64,000 bases of DNA from Candidatus Leptofilum proximum (GTDB lineage Bacteria > Chloroflexota > Anaerolineae > Promineifilales > Promineifilaceae): the NCBI GenBank assembly GCA_016710325.1, contig JADJXK010000002.1:2790001-2854000 (forward strand). The letters are read 5' to 3'. This document shows, one piece after another, positions 6,598 to 16,500 of the stretch. The translations under genes were made by a program, and so were the position numbers. How positions within the stretch are numbered: the first letter of the stretch is position 1; each line of letters opens with the position of its first letter. A model generated the notes under the pieces. It worked only from the letters and a program-made list of their open reading frames with translations, was not told where the DNA came from and searched no databases.

Positions 6598-8964
6598 CTA
6601 CTCTTCCATTTCCACGGCCCTGGGTGGGCCTTCCTGGTAAACCGGCAATTGGATGACAAAGTAGAAACCGCTAGGTTTTCCTTTGCTAAACAACAGCTTT
6701 CCTTTATGCAGCGATACGTAGCCTTTGGCGATGTACAGGCTGGGGCCAAACTCAGGCGATTTAACCAGATCTGGCTCATCAGCGGCCAGCATCTCACCAA
6801 TTTCCGCAACAACTTGATCGTTGAGCTCAGCGGAAAAGAAAATGACGATCTCTACAACGTTTGACTTGGTGGTGAACAGAGAAAGCAGGACCTCTTGGTT
6901 TGCAGTCGATGGCTCACTAAGCTGAATGCCAATCGTCACGATCCGCTCCAGGGCTTCATGCATCGTGGCCCAGTCTGCTTCGACCTTGGGTATGTCGGAA
7001 ATGGTAACCATTTCCACCCGCCACCCTTCAGCGACGTCCAGCTGGTTGAGCGTCTGGCAAGATTCAAACAGCTGACTGCCCAAATTGGGAATGGGGTACG
7101 CTTTCAGGCTGTGCGCCGTCCAGGCTTCCCCGGTCTTTAATTCGGCCAGGGAAATAAAATCTTCGATGAGGTGAGTGAGGCGGAGGCTGTTGTCTTGAAT
7201 GCCGCGCAGCGAGCGCTTGAGATCGGAGTCGGTGCTGGCTTCTTGCAGTGCTTTGGCCAGTTCGTCAGAATGCTCAGATACCGAAGCCAGTGGAGTGCGG
7301 AAATTTGGCGTGATCAAGTTGATGATGCTGCGCTTGAGATCATCAAAGCTTTGGGCGATGCGGTTTTGGTTGTGAAAATGTTTGTCCAGCTGTTTTTCCA
7401 CAAAACGCAGCACATCATCGCTGTCGTAGGGTTTGGTGATGTATTCGTCGACGCCGCGGCGGAATCCTTCATATTCGTCTTGCTTTTCGCCTTTGGCAGT
7501 GAGGAAGATGAAGGGAATGTGCAGCCACTGCGGATTATCGCGGACGTGTTTCAAAAATTCGTAACCGCCCATCTGGGGCATCATGATGTCGGAGATGATC
7601 AGGTCGGGCACCTGCTGGTTGATGACGTCTAGCGCAATTTTGCCGTTGAGGGCAGTGAGGACATTGAGCTTGTACTTGCCGTCGAAGATGGTGAGCAGGT
7701 CTTCCAGGCCGTTGAGCAGGTTACGATCGTCTTCCACTACCAGGATGGTGGCCGTGGCTTTGCCTGCATCGGCAAATTCGCTGCCAGCTTCGGCTGACTT
7801 CTGGCGCTGGTAGAGCGGCAGGATGACGGTAAATTTGCTGCCCACCCCTTCCTGGCTTTCGGCTTCGACACGGCCGTTATGCAGCCGCACCAATCCACTA
7901 ACAATCGCTAACCCGGTACCCGCCCCTTGCTGCTCAAACACACCCCGATTGTACTGTACAAACGGCTCAAAAATCTGGTTCTTCATGCTGATGGGGAAGC
8001 CCATTCCCTCATCAGCCACCACGATGTGCACATTTTTGCCCTGAACCGTTGCCGACAGCGTAATGTGGTTCATCCGCCCCTGGCTCGTATCGGTGAACTT
8101 GATGGCGTTGTTCAGCAAACGCTCAATAATGTTGACCAGGCTTTCCGGGTCGCCAAAGATGGCAGGCAGCCTTTCTGGGACGTGGCTCGTGATTTCATAC
8201 GGCACATCATTGCTTAATCCCTGGTGCATCTGCACAGTCTCTTTGAGCAAACCCGACAGGTTGGCCACCGGCCGGGCCCTGGCTAAAAAGTTGGCCTGTG
8301 CCTCACCGCTGCGCAGCTCCATGACACGAATAAAATCATCGACCAGCCGGGTGAGCCGCAGGCAGCCCGCCTGAATGCCGCGTAAATATTCCCGGTAGTT
8401 ACGGCCGTCCGTAAACTCTGTCACACTGTCGGCCAGCATTTCGTAGTAGGCCGTCACGTAGGTCAGCGGGGTACGGAACTCGTGGTTGAGAATTTGCAGG
8501 ATGTTCTTTTTAAGGGACTCAACGTTGCGCTGCCGCGCCTGTTTGCGCTCGTAGGCCAGATCAAGCTGGGTATGAATGAGCGTTAATAGTTTCGAAATGA
8601 CAAACGGCTTGGTAATGTACAGATCGGCGTTACTCAGCCGCCCCTTACGAATGTCCGGCTCTTCCCCTTTGGCCGTCACAAAAATGAAAGGGATCTGGAT
8701 CCACTCTGGATTGGCCCGCACATGGTTCAAGAATTCGTAGCCACCCATTTGCGGCATCATCACGTCAGAAATGATCAGATCTGGCTCATGCTCGGCCATG
8801 ACGTCCAGCGCCATCTGGCCATCACTGGCCTGCAGCACGGTGATGTCGTAGCCCAAGTCGGCAATTTCCAGGAGATCGTTCATGCCGTCCAGCATGGATT
8901 GATCATCTTCAACAATAAGGATGGTAGCAGCACGGCTGTTGGGTTTTTCGAGAGGTTGTGTCAT
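6598..8964 (-). CDS. Hybrid two-component protein REC-HisKA-HATPase-REC-degenerate kinase
   Basis: A 788-residue soluble protein made of two homologous halves. Half 1: REC domain (phosphoacceptor D67 in LIISDVMMPQMGG), HisKA with H161 (LNHEFRTPL), and HATPase with N box (RLLNNAIKF), DEGMGF and GAGTGLAI. Half 2: REC (D459 in LIISDIMMPQMGG, K511), then a HisKA-like segment where the phosphoacceptor His is replaced (TPNFRTPL, P553), and an ATPase-like domain lacking recognisable N and G boxes. It has no membrane segment or input domain besides REC, so it probably relays signals from another kinase. TTGGAG precedes the ATG. No partner is in the window. Confidence 0.9.
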   Translation of the reverse strand: MTQPLEKPNSRAATILIVEDDQSMLDGMNDLLEIADLGYDITVLQASDGQMALDVMAEHEPDLIISDVMMPQMGGYEFLNHVRANPEWIQIPFIFVTAKGEEPDIRKGRLSNADLYITKPFVISKLLTLIHTQLDLAYERKQARQRNVESLKKNILQILNHEFRTPLTYVTAYYEMLADSVTEFTDGRNYREYLRGIQAGCLRLTRLVDDFIRVMELRSGEAQANFLARARPVANLSGLLKETVQMHQGLSNDVPYEITSHVPERLPAIFGDPESLVNIIERLLNNAIKFTDTSQGRMNHITLSATVQGKNVHIVVADEGMGFPISMKNQIFEPFVQYNRGVFEQQGAGTGLAIVSGLVRLHNGRVEAESQEGVGSKFTVILPLYQRQKSAEAGSEFADAGKATATILVVEDDRNLLNGLEDLLTIFDGKYKLNVLTALNGKIALDVINQQVPDLIISDIMMPQMGGYEFLKHVRDNPQWLHIPFIFLTAKGEKQDEYEGFRRGVDEYITKPYDSDDVLRFVEKQLDKHFHNQNRIAQSFDDLKRSIINLITPNFRTPLASVSEHSDELAKALQEASTDSDLKRSLRGIQDNSLRLTHLIEDFISLAELKTGEAWTAHSLKAYPIPNLGSQLFESCQTLNQLDVAEGWRVEMVTISDIPKVEADWATMHEALERIVTIGIQLSEPSTANQEVLLSLFTTKSNVVEIVIFFSAELNDQVVAEIGEMLAADEPDLVKSPEFGPSLYIAKGYVSLHKGKLLFSKGKPSGFYFVIQLPVYQEGPPRAVEMEE

Positions 8965-9306
8965 AACTCCAACATCTTTGCGGTAAATGATTCTGTCAAA
9001 AATATTTTGGTAGGAAAGTCAGGAAATTTGCGATTCTATGCAAAAAAGCAGGTGCTTGGCGCTTTTTGAACGGGGTTTCCTTTCCTAATATTTACATCAA
9101 TTTCGCATTATACAAGATTCGAATGACGGCCAGCGTTATGAATTTTGTACCGAATTTCTGACGCCTCTTCTTTTTATGGGGGAACTACTTCTGGGGCTGG
9201 TTGTCGAAAAACAAACAACCAGCATCTGGTGAAGATGCTGGTTGCTCTGATTTGGAGCGATTGCGTCAAGCAGTGTGCTTCTAAACGGCGGCGAGGTACG
9301 GCAGCA
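8965..9306. other. Intergenic region, 342 bp
   Basis: Holds the upstream region of the hybrid kinase gene (minus-strand TTGACA at 8999-8994, with only a weak -10) and, at the other end, the terminator of the LPQTG gene. No open reading frame here is convincing. Confidence 0.5.
9205..9244 (-). terminator. Rho-independent terminator of the LPQTG protein gene
   Basis: A perfect 12-bp stem (CAACCAGCATCT at 9216-9227 with AGATGCTGGTTG at 9233-9244) has a 5-base loop. On the minus strand it is followed by a T-rich run (TTTGTTTTTCG). It lies about 60 bp after the stop of the gene at 9307-9963. Confidence 0.85.
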
Positions 9307-9963
9307 TCAACCAGAGGTACGCAAGCGACGGGCAAAGAAAACCAGGCCTACCAGCACAAAGGCTACCACCAGCACACTCCAGGTGTCCAGACCGGTTTGC
9401 GGCAGGGCATCACCCGTGCCATCGTCCGTGCCAATAACAGCCGTGATGGGGGTTGCGGTGGCTCCGGCAGTTGCGCCACCTTCTTCACTCGCAGCAGCGG
9501 TGGCATCCGCCTCAGCAACGGCCGTACCGTCAACAACAATTTCCCCTTCCGCTATCACCGTGCCTTCTGCAACACCACCCTCTGGCGTTTCGGTCAGGTC
9601 ACCTTCTGCCTCACCAGCGTCAACTACAGGCGTGTTCGAAGGCGTTGGCGTTGGCGGCGCTGGCGTGTTGGTCGACGCCACAGTTGGTGGTACCGTGTTG
9701 GTTGGTTGAATCACAGCGGCCGCTTCTGTCGCGGCAATCGCGGTGGCTGCGTTGGCCGCCAGCGTTTCGGCGTTTCGGGTCTCGATGGCCGCCCTCTCCT
9801 GGGCCTGCTCTTCGGCGGCCCGGTTATTGACCAGGAAAAATGCGGTGCAGGCACCCATCAAAATAAACAGGGTGACCAAAACACCAACTGCAACTAAAAA
9901 TGGACGCCGGTTTGAAGAACTCTCCTCTTCCACATATTCTTCCTCAATATAATCGTCTTGCAT
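9307..9963 (-). CDS. Surface protein with C-terminal LPQTG sorting signal
   Basis: A 218-residue protein. It has an acidic N-terminus, a membrane segment at about residues 22-46 (VAVGVLVTLFILMGACTAF), and a long Ala/Thr/Pro/Glu low-complexity stretch (TNTPAPPTPTPSNTP). It ends with LPQTG (187-191), a hydrophobic helix (WSVLVVAFVLVGLVFFA) and the basic tail RRLR. That tripartite end is the canonical signal for sortase cleavage and anchoring. No sortase gene is in the window. The N-terminal helix is not an obvious cleavable signal, so the topology could be a hairpin with both ends membrane-bound. Function unknown; monocistronic, with its own terminator. Confidence 0.8.
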   Translation of the reverse strand: MQDDYIEEEYVEEESSSNRRPFLVAVGVLVTLFILMGACTAFFLVNNRAAEEQAQERAAIETRNAETLAANAATAIAATEAAAVIQPTNTVPPTVASTNTPAPPTPTPSNTPVVDAGEAEGDLTETPEGGVAEGTVIAEGEIVVDGTAVAEADATAAASEEGGATAGATATPITAVIGTDDGTGDALPQTGLDTWSVLVVAFVLVGLVFFARRLRTSG

Positions 9964-10043
9964 AATTTCCTCCGTTCAATAACCGTTTAAGGCACAGGCT
10001 GCTCTAGGGAACGCGGCCGCCACGCACTTTTGTTTCTAAAAAG

Positions 10044-11105
10044 CTACACAATCACATCCAGATTGGCTGTGGGCACAAACACCACCTCACCGTTAGGCAG
10101 TTCCACATCCACGCCAGGGGTTTTTAGGCCAATGGGCGTCGGCTGCAAGCGATTGTAAATGTGCTTAATCTTGCCCACTTTCCCGGCGTATCCAACGCTC
10201 AAGATGCGCACCAGCTGGCCCGGTACCATCACTTTTTTAACGGTGGCCGCATCCAACCCCAGGGCCGCTGCCTGCGGCAGAATGATCTCCGGGCGCTGAC
10301 CGGCTTCGGCTTTGTAATCACCAAACAACGACACGGAACGGCCGTCTGCCTGGTGCAGCAGTTCAAAAATGGGCGGGGCCATGCCGCCGCTGCCCACGCC
10401 ATCGGTCACCAGCAGCGGCAGGGGTGAATCCTGACTCACCTGGCACACTTCGGCCGAGGCACTGCCAACGATCAGGCCGCGCACACCGACATCTTCGGCA
10501 CGGTGAAACAGCTCGACGTTGTTCAGGCAGCCCACAGCCAACACCTGGCCCGTCACGTCGCTGTTAAAATGATCTGGCGTCAGCAGCGTGTCTGGTGTGG
10601 TGGCCACCACCTTAAGACGCCCCACACCTTCGCGGCCAGAGCCCCAGGCGGCCTGGATAAGACTGCCGCTGGTTTCAATGGTTACACCCTGGTTGCCGAT
10701 GTAGCTCACCACCCGGCCTGCCACCAGGGCACGCAGTTCCAACCAGTCGGAAGTCGGCTGCACGGCGATACGGCCGTTCACCACGTCAAAAAAGATGCCG
10801 TCCACCGGGGAGAGCACCTGCCGCTCGCCCAGCAGACGTTTGCGCGAGGCCAACACGGCCCCCGCCTCCACCGGCGCACCCTTTTCTACACGCAGGTACT
10901 CGCCTATCTCTTCTGGGGCTACCCTCAGCTTCTCCGAGGCCGACATGATGGCAAAATCGGATGCCATGGTGGTGCGGGCCACTACCTGGATGGGGCTCAC
11001 TTCCTGCCCCACACGCACGACAATCTCGCCACCCTTGGGCAGTACACGAGCCCGCCGGATCTTGGTCTGGGTTTGGATGATGGTGGATCGGTAAAACTCT
11101 TTCAT
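10044..11105 (-). CDS. Conserved protein with barrel-sandwich and KOW-like segments (MutL operon)
   Basis: A 353-residue soluble protein with no signal peptide. Residues ~85-150 (VEKGAPVEAGAVLASRKRLL, SPVDGIFFDVVNGRI) resemble a lipoyl/barrel-sandwich fold. The C-terminal 60 residues (MVPGQLVRILSVGYAGKVGK) resemble a KOW/SH3 barrel. The middle contains a Gly-rich Rossmann-like stretch (VRGLIVGSASAEV). No enzyme family is recognised. It is the last gene of the operon, three bases after the MutL-like ATPase, which suggests a shared complex. Assignments are by eye only. Confidence 0.7.
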   Translation of the reverse strand: MKEFYRSTIIQTQTKIRRARVLPKGGEIVVRVGQEVSPIQVVARTTMASDFAIMSASEKLRVAPEEIGEYLRVEKGAPVEAGAVLASRKRLLGERQVLSPVDGIFFDVVNGRIAVQPTSDWLELRALVAGRVVSYIGNQGVTIETSGSLIQAAWGSGREGVGRLKVVATTPDTLLTPDHFNSDVTGQVLAVGCLNNVELFHRAEDVGVRGLIVGSASAEVCQVSQDSPLPLLVTDGVGSGGMAPPIFELLHQADGRSVSLFGDYKAEAGQRPEIILPQAAALGLDAATVKKVMVPGQLVRILSVGYAGKVGKIKHIYNRLQPTPIGLKTPGVDVELPNGEVVFVPTANLDVIV

Positions 11106-11108
11106 CGC

Positions 11109-12860
11109 CTAGCCTCCCATGTCCCACAGCCACTTGCGCATCAGGCTGCGCCGATCGGCTACGTCACGCGGCAGGGTAAACGGCCGTCCCCGTGCATCAA
11201 TCACCAGGCCACCTACCAGGCCGCCCGTCAGCGTCATCTTCTTGCCCTGCCCTGGGCCAAAACCGATGTCAAACCGGCTGGTTGGTTTAACCGTCACCCT
11301 GGCGCTTTTACCTGGAGCAATAGGGAAAATTTCGATCTTGCCAAACTCAATTTCCCCTTCAAAACTAATCCGCTCCGACTCAATGGAAATATCCATCGCC
11401 TTCTTGCCGAGCTGGCCCTTGCCCGTGGGGGCAATCACCCACCCGAGGTCTGAGAGGACGCCTGCTTCCAGTGTCTGGATGACCGCCAGCGGCTGGTGCG
11501 CCGCCAACGCGCCTAACGCAGGCAGCACACCGTAGCGATCCAGGGCAGCAGAAAAGATGCCGGTTGGCTGGAGCGCATCCAGCAGCATCAGCATGATCTG
11601 GCCGGGACGGGGCGCATTGGCCAGTGTGCTGCCGCGCGCCAGCAGCAGACCAAACGGCGGCGGCGTAGGCTGTTCACCCAAAATCGGCCAGCGCAGTTCG
11701 TGGCCTGTTTGCAAGGCGGCACAGCGGATGGCCATGCGGGCCACCGCCTGCTCCAATTGCAGCATTTTTTCTGTGGTCGGCACGATGAAAGGGTGGAGCG
11801 ATTTGTTGAAGATGAAATCGGCCGTTTCTGCCGCCGACACTTCCATGGGCACCCACTGGCGCACCTCGTCTACCGAAACCTTGTGCAGCAGCTGGCTCAC
11901 CGGGTGCCCCATGCCCAGTTCAGAATGAATCGACACCTGGGCCCGTTCAGGCTCAGCCAAAACGATCGACACGCTGTTGCTGCCCAGGTCCACCCCCATC
12001 ACCGTCTGTTTTTGCAGGGCGGCAAAATAATGGCAAATCCCCTTAAAGGCCTGGGCCGTGGGCAAAATCGGGTAGCTGCTCCAGTCGCGCAGTTCCTGTA
12101 TGCCGGACAGATTGTTGATTTTCAAATCTTCATACAGTGCAGTGATCAACCGCACGGCATCGTCGAGCTGCTCTGTTTCCAAAGTCGGGCGCAGATTGTC
12201 GGCCATCTGCACGTTGGCATAATCGCTGAGCATCGCCTGAACCCGTTCCCGCAGCTTGAAGTTCCCGGCGAAGATGACCTCTGGCACCTTGCTGTCACTC
12301 ATGACGCTGACGCCCAGTCCCACCGATTCCACCACCTGCAGCAAGCGATCTTCCGCGCCGCCATCGGTGCCGCCTGCAATCAAAATCAGGTCTGGCTGGG
12401 ACTGCACCACGGCGCCTACCTGCTCATGCGGCAGGCGCTGGTCAGACAGGGCAAGGCGATCTTTTTCACGATGGTAAATGGCACGCAGCGCTTTGCGGGC
12501 GGAGGTGATGCTTACCTGGTCAAACAACCCCACCAGAAGCACATCCAGCGGTTGGGCGGCGCTGGCCACCGCAGCAAAATGATCCACCCCGGAGCCATCG
12601 GCGCGCACGGGGCGAATCAGCCGCCCTTGTTCGCTGAGCAGCTTGCGCCCGGTAATTTCGGAGATGCGGCTGATGGCCTGCTGCACACCCTGGGCCACAT
12701 CAAACCAGGGACCATGAGTGGTAGTGGGCACGGCCGTTCGCGCAATCAACCGGTAAGCACCTGCTACCATATCAAACAGCACCACCGTGGTGTGGGTACT
12801 GCCACAATCGGCCACCAAAAAGGATTCGTACGTTTCTACCTGGGGCGCTTCAGTCGTCAT
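11109..12860 (-). CDS. Glutamate mutase L (MutL)-family actin-fold ATPase
   Basis: A 583-residue member of the ASKHA superfamily. Two phosphate-binding loops are visible: VADCGSTHTTVVLF near residue 17 and MGVDLGSNSVSIVL near residue 290. Between them lies DLILIAGGTDGGAEDRL, typical of the GlmL/MutL family. Characterised MutL/GlmL proteins are thought to serve as chaperone-like reactivators of B12-dependent glutamate mutase, but no mutase (glmS/glmE) is nearby. Here the gene overlaps a membrane-protein gene by one base and belongs to an operon of membrane and zinc-ribbon proteins, so an envelope role is more likely. The family call is firm; the role is inferred. Confidence 0.85.
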   Translation of the reverse strand: MTTEAPQVETYESFLVADCGSTHTTVVLFDMVAGAYRLIARTAVPTTTHGPWFDVAQGVQQAISRISEITGRKLLSEQGRLIRPVRADGSGVDHFAAVASAAQPLDVLLVGLFDQVSITSARKALRAIYHREKDRLALSDQRLPHEQVGAVVQSQPDLILIAGGTDGGAEDRLLQVVESVGLGVSVMSDSKVPEVIFAGNFKLRERVQAMLSDYANVQMADNLRPTLETEQLDDAVRLITALYEDLKINNLSGIQELRDWSSYPILPTAQAFKGICHYFAALQKQTVMGVDLGSNSVSIVLAEPERAQVSIHSELGMGHPVSQLLHKVSVDEVRQWVPMEVSAAETADFIFNKSLHPFIVPTTEKMLQLEQAVARMAIRCAALQTGHELRWPILGEQPTPPPFGLLLARGSTLANAPRPGQIMLMLLDALQPTGIFSAALDRYGVLPALGALAAHQPLAVIQTLEAGVLSDLGWVIAPTGKGQLGKKAMDISIESERISFEGEIEFGKIEIFPIAPGKSARVTVKPTSRFDIGFGPGQGKKMTLTGGLVGGLVIDARGRPFTLPRDVADRRSLMRKWLWDMGG

Positions 12861-13492
12861 TAGAATCGTTGTACCAGTTCCGTCAGGAAGAAATTGAGGC
12901 GTTCAGCCAGTAAAATAAGCCCGGTGCTCACCAGGGCAGCAAACAGGGCGCCAAACGTGATAGTGAGAACGATGCGGCCAACGGCCGTTATCCCACGCTG
13001 CCAGATGGCGGGCTGCCACAAACCACTGCTGCGCGGCCGTAAAGCCGTAAATTGAAAGGCCAGCAAGGTGCAAATCGTTAAAACAGCCACCACAATGCCC
13101 TGCAGCGGCGTGGCAGGCTGCACGCCCACAATTTGCGGCCACAGCGTTCCCGTCACGCTGCCAATGAGGGCCACCGCCGCGCCCACGCCAATCAGCAGCG
13201 CCAGCGAGGTGTTGCCCAACCAGCTCACACTGGGCAAACGACGTGCCAGCAGCATGAGAGCAAACAAAACGGGCACCAGCCAGATCACCGAATCGGGGCT
13301 GGCCGGGTTGGCCTGCACCTGCTGCCAGATGGGCAAGAGCAGCTGGCGGGCAACCACTACCACAGCATACGCAGCACTCACACCCACCAACAAATGCACA
13401 GAAACGCGGTACAGCGGGTTGTCGCCAATGAGGTAGCTGTAGATAAAAAGTGTCAGCAGTAAGCCAATAATGAGTCCCGCTAATTCAGTCAT
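12860..13492 (-). CDS. Six-helix membrane protein (MutL operon)
   Basis: A 210-residue integral membrane protein with about six hydrophobic segments and short charged loops (LRPRSSGLW, LARRLPSVSW). No motif or family is recognised. Its stop overlaps the MutL-like start by one base, and it begins 26 bp after the PDWL-repeat gene. The tight coupling suggests it forms a membrane complex with its neighbours. Confidence 0.75.
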   Translation of the reverse strand: MTELAGLIIGLLLTLFIYSYLIGDNPLYRVSVHLLVGVSAAYAVVVVARQLLLPIWQQVQANPASPDSVIWLVPVLFALMLLARRLPSVSWLGNTSLALLIGVGAAVALIGSVTGTLWPQIVGVQPATPLQGIVVAVLTICTLLAFQFTALRPRSSGLWQPAIWQRGITAVGRIVLTITFGALFAALVSTGLILLAERLNFFLTELVQRF

Positions 13493-13518
13493 ACGTCTTT
13501 TTACCGAATGGATGCTGC

Positions 13519-16500
13519 CTATTTTTGGGGGCGACGGCCGTTTACCAATCCCGTCGTGCCATACACCACCAGCCCCACAAGCAAAAGCACTGCGGCCAGC
13601 AGCTGCCCGATTACCTGGGCATTTAACCGGGCATCCAGGGCGCTGGCAGGCTGACCAATCAACTGCGCGTAGGCCCGTGCCTCCGGCGTGCCGCCCAGCA
13701 AACCAGCAATCTGCCCGGTGGAGGCATAACTGCGAGTCAACGGCGCCAGCGCCTGGGTGACTCCAGCCACCAGCTGCACATCGGGGGCCACCTGCCCGAC
13801 CTGTTCTACCCAGTTCACCAGGTTGTCGCGATCACCAGTCAGCACAATCACCAGGCCGACCTCGCTTAAGCTGGCCTGAACATCGGCCGCTATGATACGG
13901 CCGTTTAACTGTTCACAAGCAGTCCGCCCGGCAAGGCATTCCCCCAGCTGGCGCAGGCCAATACCTTCACCCGGCAGGTAACCAATCACCTGAACTTCAC
14001 TGTCCGCCGTCAAGGTGTCGGCGACGGCCGTTCCCGCCGCGTACTGGCTGGCGATGACAACCTGGCTGCCGTTGGCTGCCAGCTGTGCCAGCAGCATTTC
14101 CGCCTGGGGCGTCAGTTCGCCGGACATCGCCGGGGTGTATTCAACGGCTACCAGCACGGGCTGACCCGCCGCGGCCGACACGGCCGTTTCTACCGCCTGT
14201 ACATTAGCCGGTATGGCGCCATCCGTCGCCAGCACATTAGGGCCACGCAGCCCAACCAGCAGGGCCACAAACAGCAAAAAGGCCAGACCAATGCGCAGCC
14301 AAACGGCCGTGCCGTAGGGCGCCCTGGCAGACAGTGTGGTCACCGTCGTTGGCATCTCTCGGGCGATCTGGTGCAGCAGCGCGGCCTGCTGCAGCTGCTC
14401 GGGTGTCGTCACGTAGGGCAGCAGCGGCGAGGCGGTGCGCGGGCGAGCAATGGCCGGTTCAATGGCCACCACACCCTGCATGCCTTTTAACGGCCCCACC
14501 GTTTCTTCTGGTCCTTGTAAATCACGCGGCGGCTCACCGGTGAGTTCCGGCGGTTTTAGCTGCTGAACCCACTCGGGAATGTCTGCTTTGGGCAGCGATT
14601 CGGCCAGAGGGGTAAGCGGCGGCAACTCTTCCAGCAGGAAGCGCCACTCGTCGCGGCTGCCGCTGGGCGCGGCGTCTTCGGCTGGCGCCAGCAGCGAACC
14701 GGCGGCCTCGGCGCTGGCCGGGTCGGGCTGCAGCCAGTCGGGAATCTCCTGCGTGGTGTCACCGTCGATGTCCACCAGCGGATGGGCCGGACTGGTGTCG
14801 ATGGGAGCGTCCTGCAGCCACTCTGGCAGCTCAGCGCCAGCCAGCTCTTCGGGAATGCCCTCCAGCGTATCGCGGATGTCCATGTCGGAGAAAACACCAG
14901 GCAGCTCGCTGCCTATGATGCCCTGGCTGGGGCGCATGCTGGCGATCCATTCTGGCATTTCCTCGCTGGTTAAATCAAACTCTGGCGATTCGGCCGTTTC
15001 TGGTTTTTCGTCCAGCTCTTCCAGCCACTCGGGCAGGTCTTCACTCACGGATGTTTCCGCCAAAAAGGCATCGCTGCTCCAGGAATCTGTTTCCGGGGCG
15101 GGTTCGGGCGCTTCAGGCATTTCTTCTTCGGGCGCTTCGGAGGTGGGGACGGCCGTTGCCTCGGAAGGCATCTCTTCCACCACCAGTTCGCCCGTCTGAA
15201 TAGAGGCCATGTCCGCCAGCCAGTCAAACTCATCATCCCCATCTTCGTCAAGCAGATCGTCCTCGGCAAGCAGTTCGTCAGCGGCCGTATCATCGATTTG
15301 GAGATCGTCGAACAGATCGGGGGACTCGTCCAGCATCTCAAGTTCTTGCCGCGCTTCGTCGCCTACCTTTTCCAGGTTACCCGTGTCGGCCAACCAGTCC
15401 AGATCGGTTTGGGAGACAATTTCATCAACCGTGAACCAGTCGCTGTCTGCCTCGGAAATAACCTCTGGTTCTTCTGCCTCAGCCGCTTCCTCCGGTTCGT
15501 CTGGCAGGTCTAACAGGAACGATTCGCCCTTTTCGGCGGCATCCTCCAGCCAGTCGGGCAGAGTTTCGGTGGCCTCGCGCGACGTTTCAAAGAGATCGGT
15601 GAAGGAAACATCTGCGCCTGCATCGTCATCGGCAAAATCTTCGTCATCATCGGCCATGTCACGCAGCGGGCCGGTCAGCTCGGCAATCTGAGCGGGGTCC
15701 AGCAAATTGGTCTGGATAGGACCCAATTCGTCCATCCAGCCGGGTAATTCTTCAACATTCAGGTCTTCCTGCTGCTCTGGCAAGACGTCGGTCTGGGGCG
15801 GCCCCAGTTCACTCAGCCAGTCAGAGGAATCGGCTTCTTCGTTGGGCTGGCTGCTGAGCAGTTCATTCAGCGCCGCGGCGTTTTCGGCGGCGTAATCGGC
15901 GGTAGTATCGGTGTCGTCTTCAAGCTCGGCCAGCCAGTCCGTGAGGCCGGTGCTCACGTCTTCGTCTTCATCCGTAGGAGGAACGGCCGTTTCCGCCCCC
16001 TCATCTGTATCAGCCAGATCGCTCAACCAATCGGTCAATCCCTGGCTGGCCGCCGCCTCATCCCGGGTATCGTCTGCATCGGAGAGCCAGTCGGGCAGAT
16101 TGGCCGCCTCTTCGTCGGGGAACAGATCGTCCGGCTGCGGCAGATCTTCGGCCCGTTCCAGCAAATCTTTGTAAAACTCAGTCGAGATCGTCGTGGGCGC
16201 GTTGATGATGGGGTCTGGATCGCTGTCGTGCACCAGCCAATCGGGCAAATCGCTGGTATCCCGGCTACCAGCGGGCGAGGCTTCGGCTTCGTCCTCATCT
16301 TCGTCTGGCTCCTCGAATTTATCGGAGCCAATATTGCCGGTGCGCAGCCAGTCGGGCACAGCGTTGGGGTTTAGTTCACCCGTGTCACCGGGACGGCGTG
16401 CGGGCAGGGAAAAAGGCTTGTTGATTGGCTGGTTTTCGGCGGGATCTTCGGGTTTTAGCTGGGGATGTTCAGCCACAAGCCGCGTGCCGCAGTTGTCGCA

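Noticed and set aside
6468..6812. 115-codon minus-strand frame overlapping the kinase 3' end
   Set aside because: Most of it is an alternative frame of the kinase gene; only the terminal cysteine motif is of interest and is reported as a finding, not as a gene.
11109..12860. DNA mismatch repair protein MutL
   Set aside because: The ATPase is of the actin/ASKHA fold (DCGSTHT, DLGSNSV), the glutamate-mutase-L family; it has no GHKL ATPase motifs.
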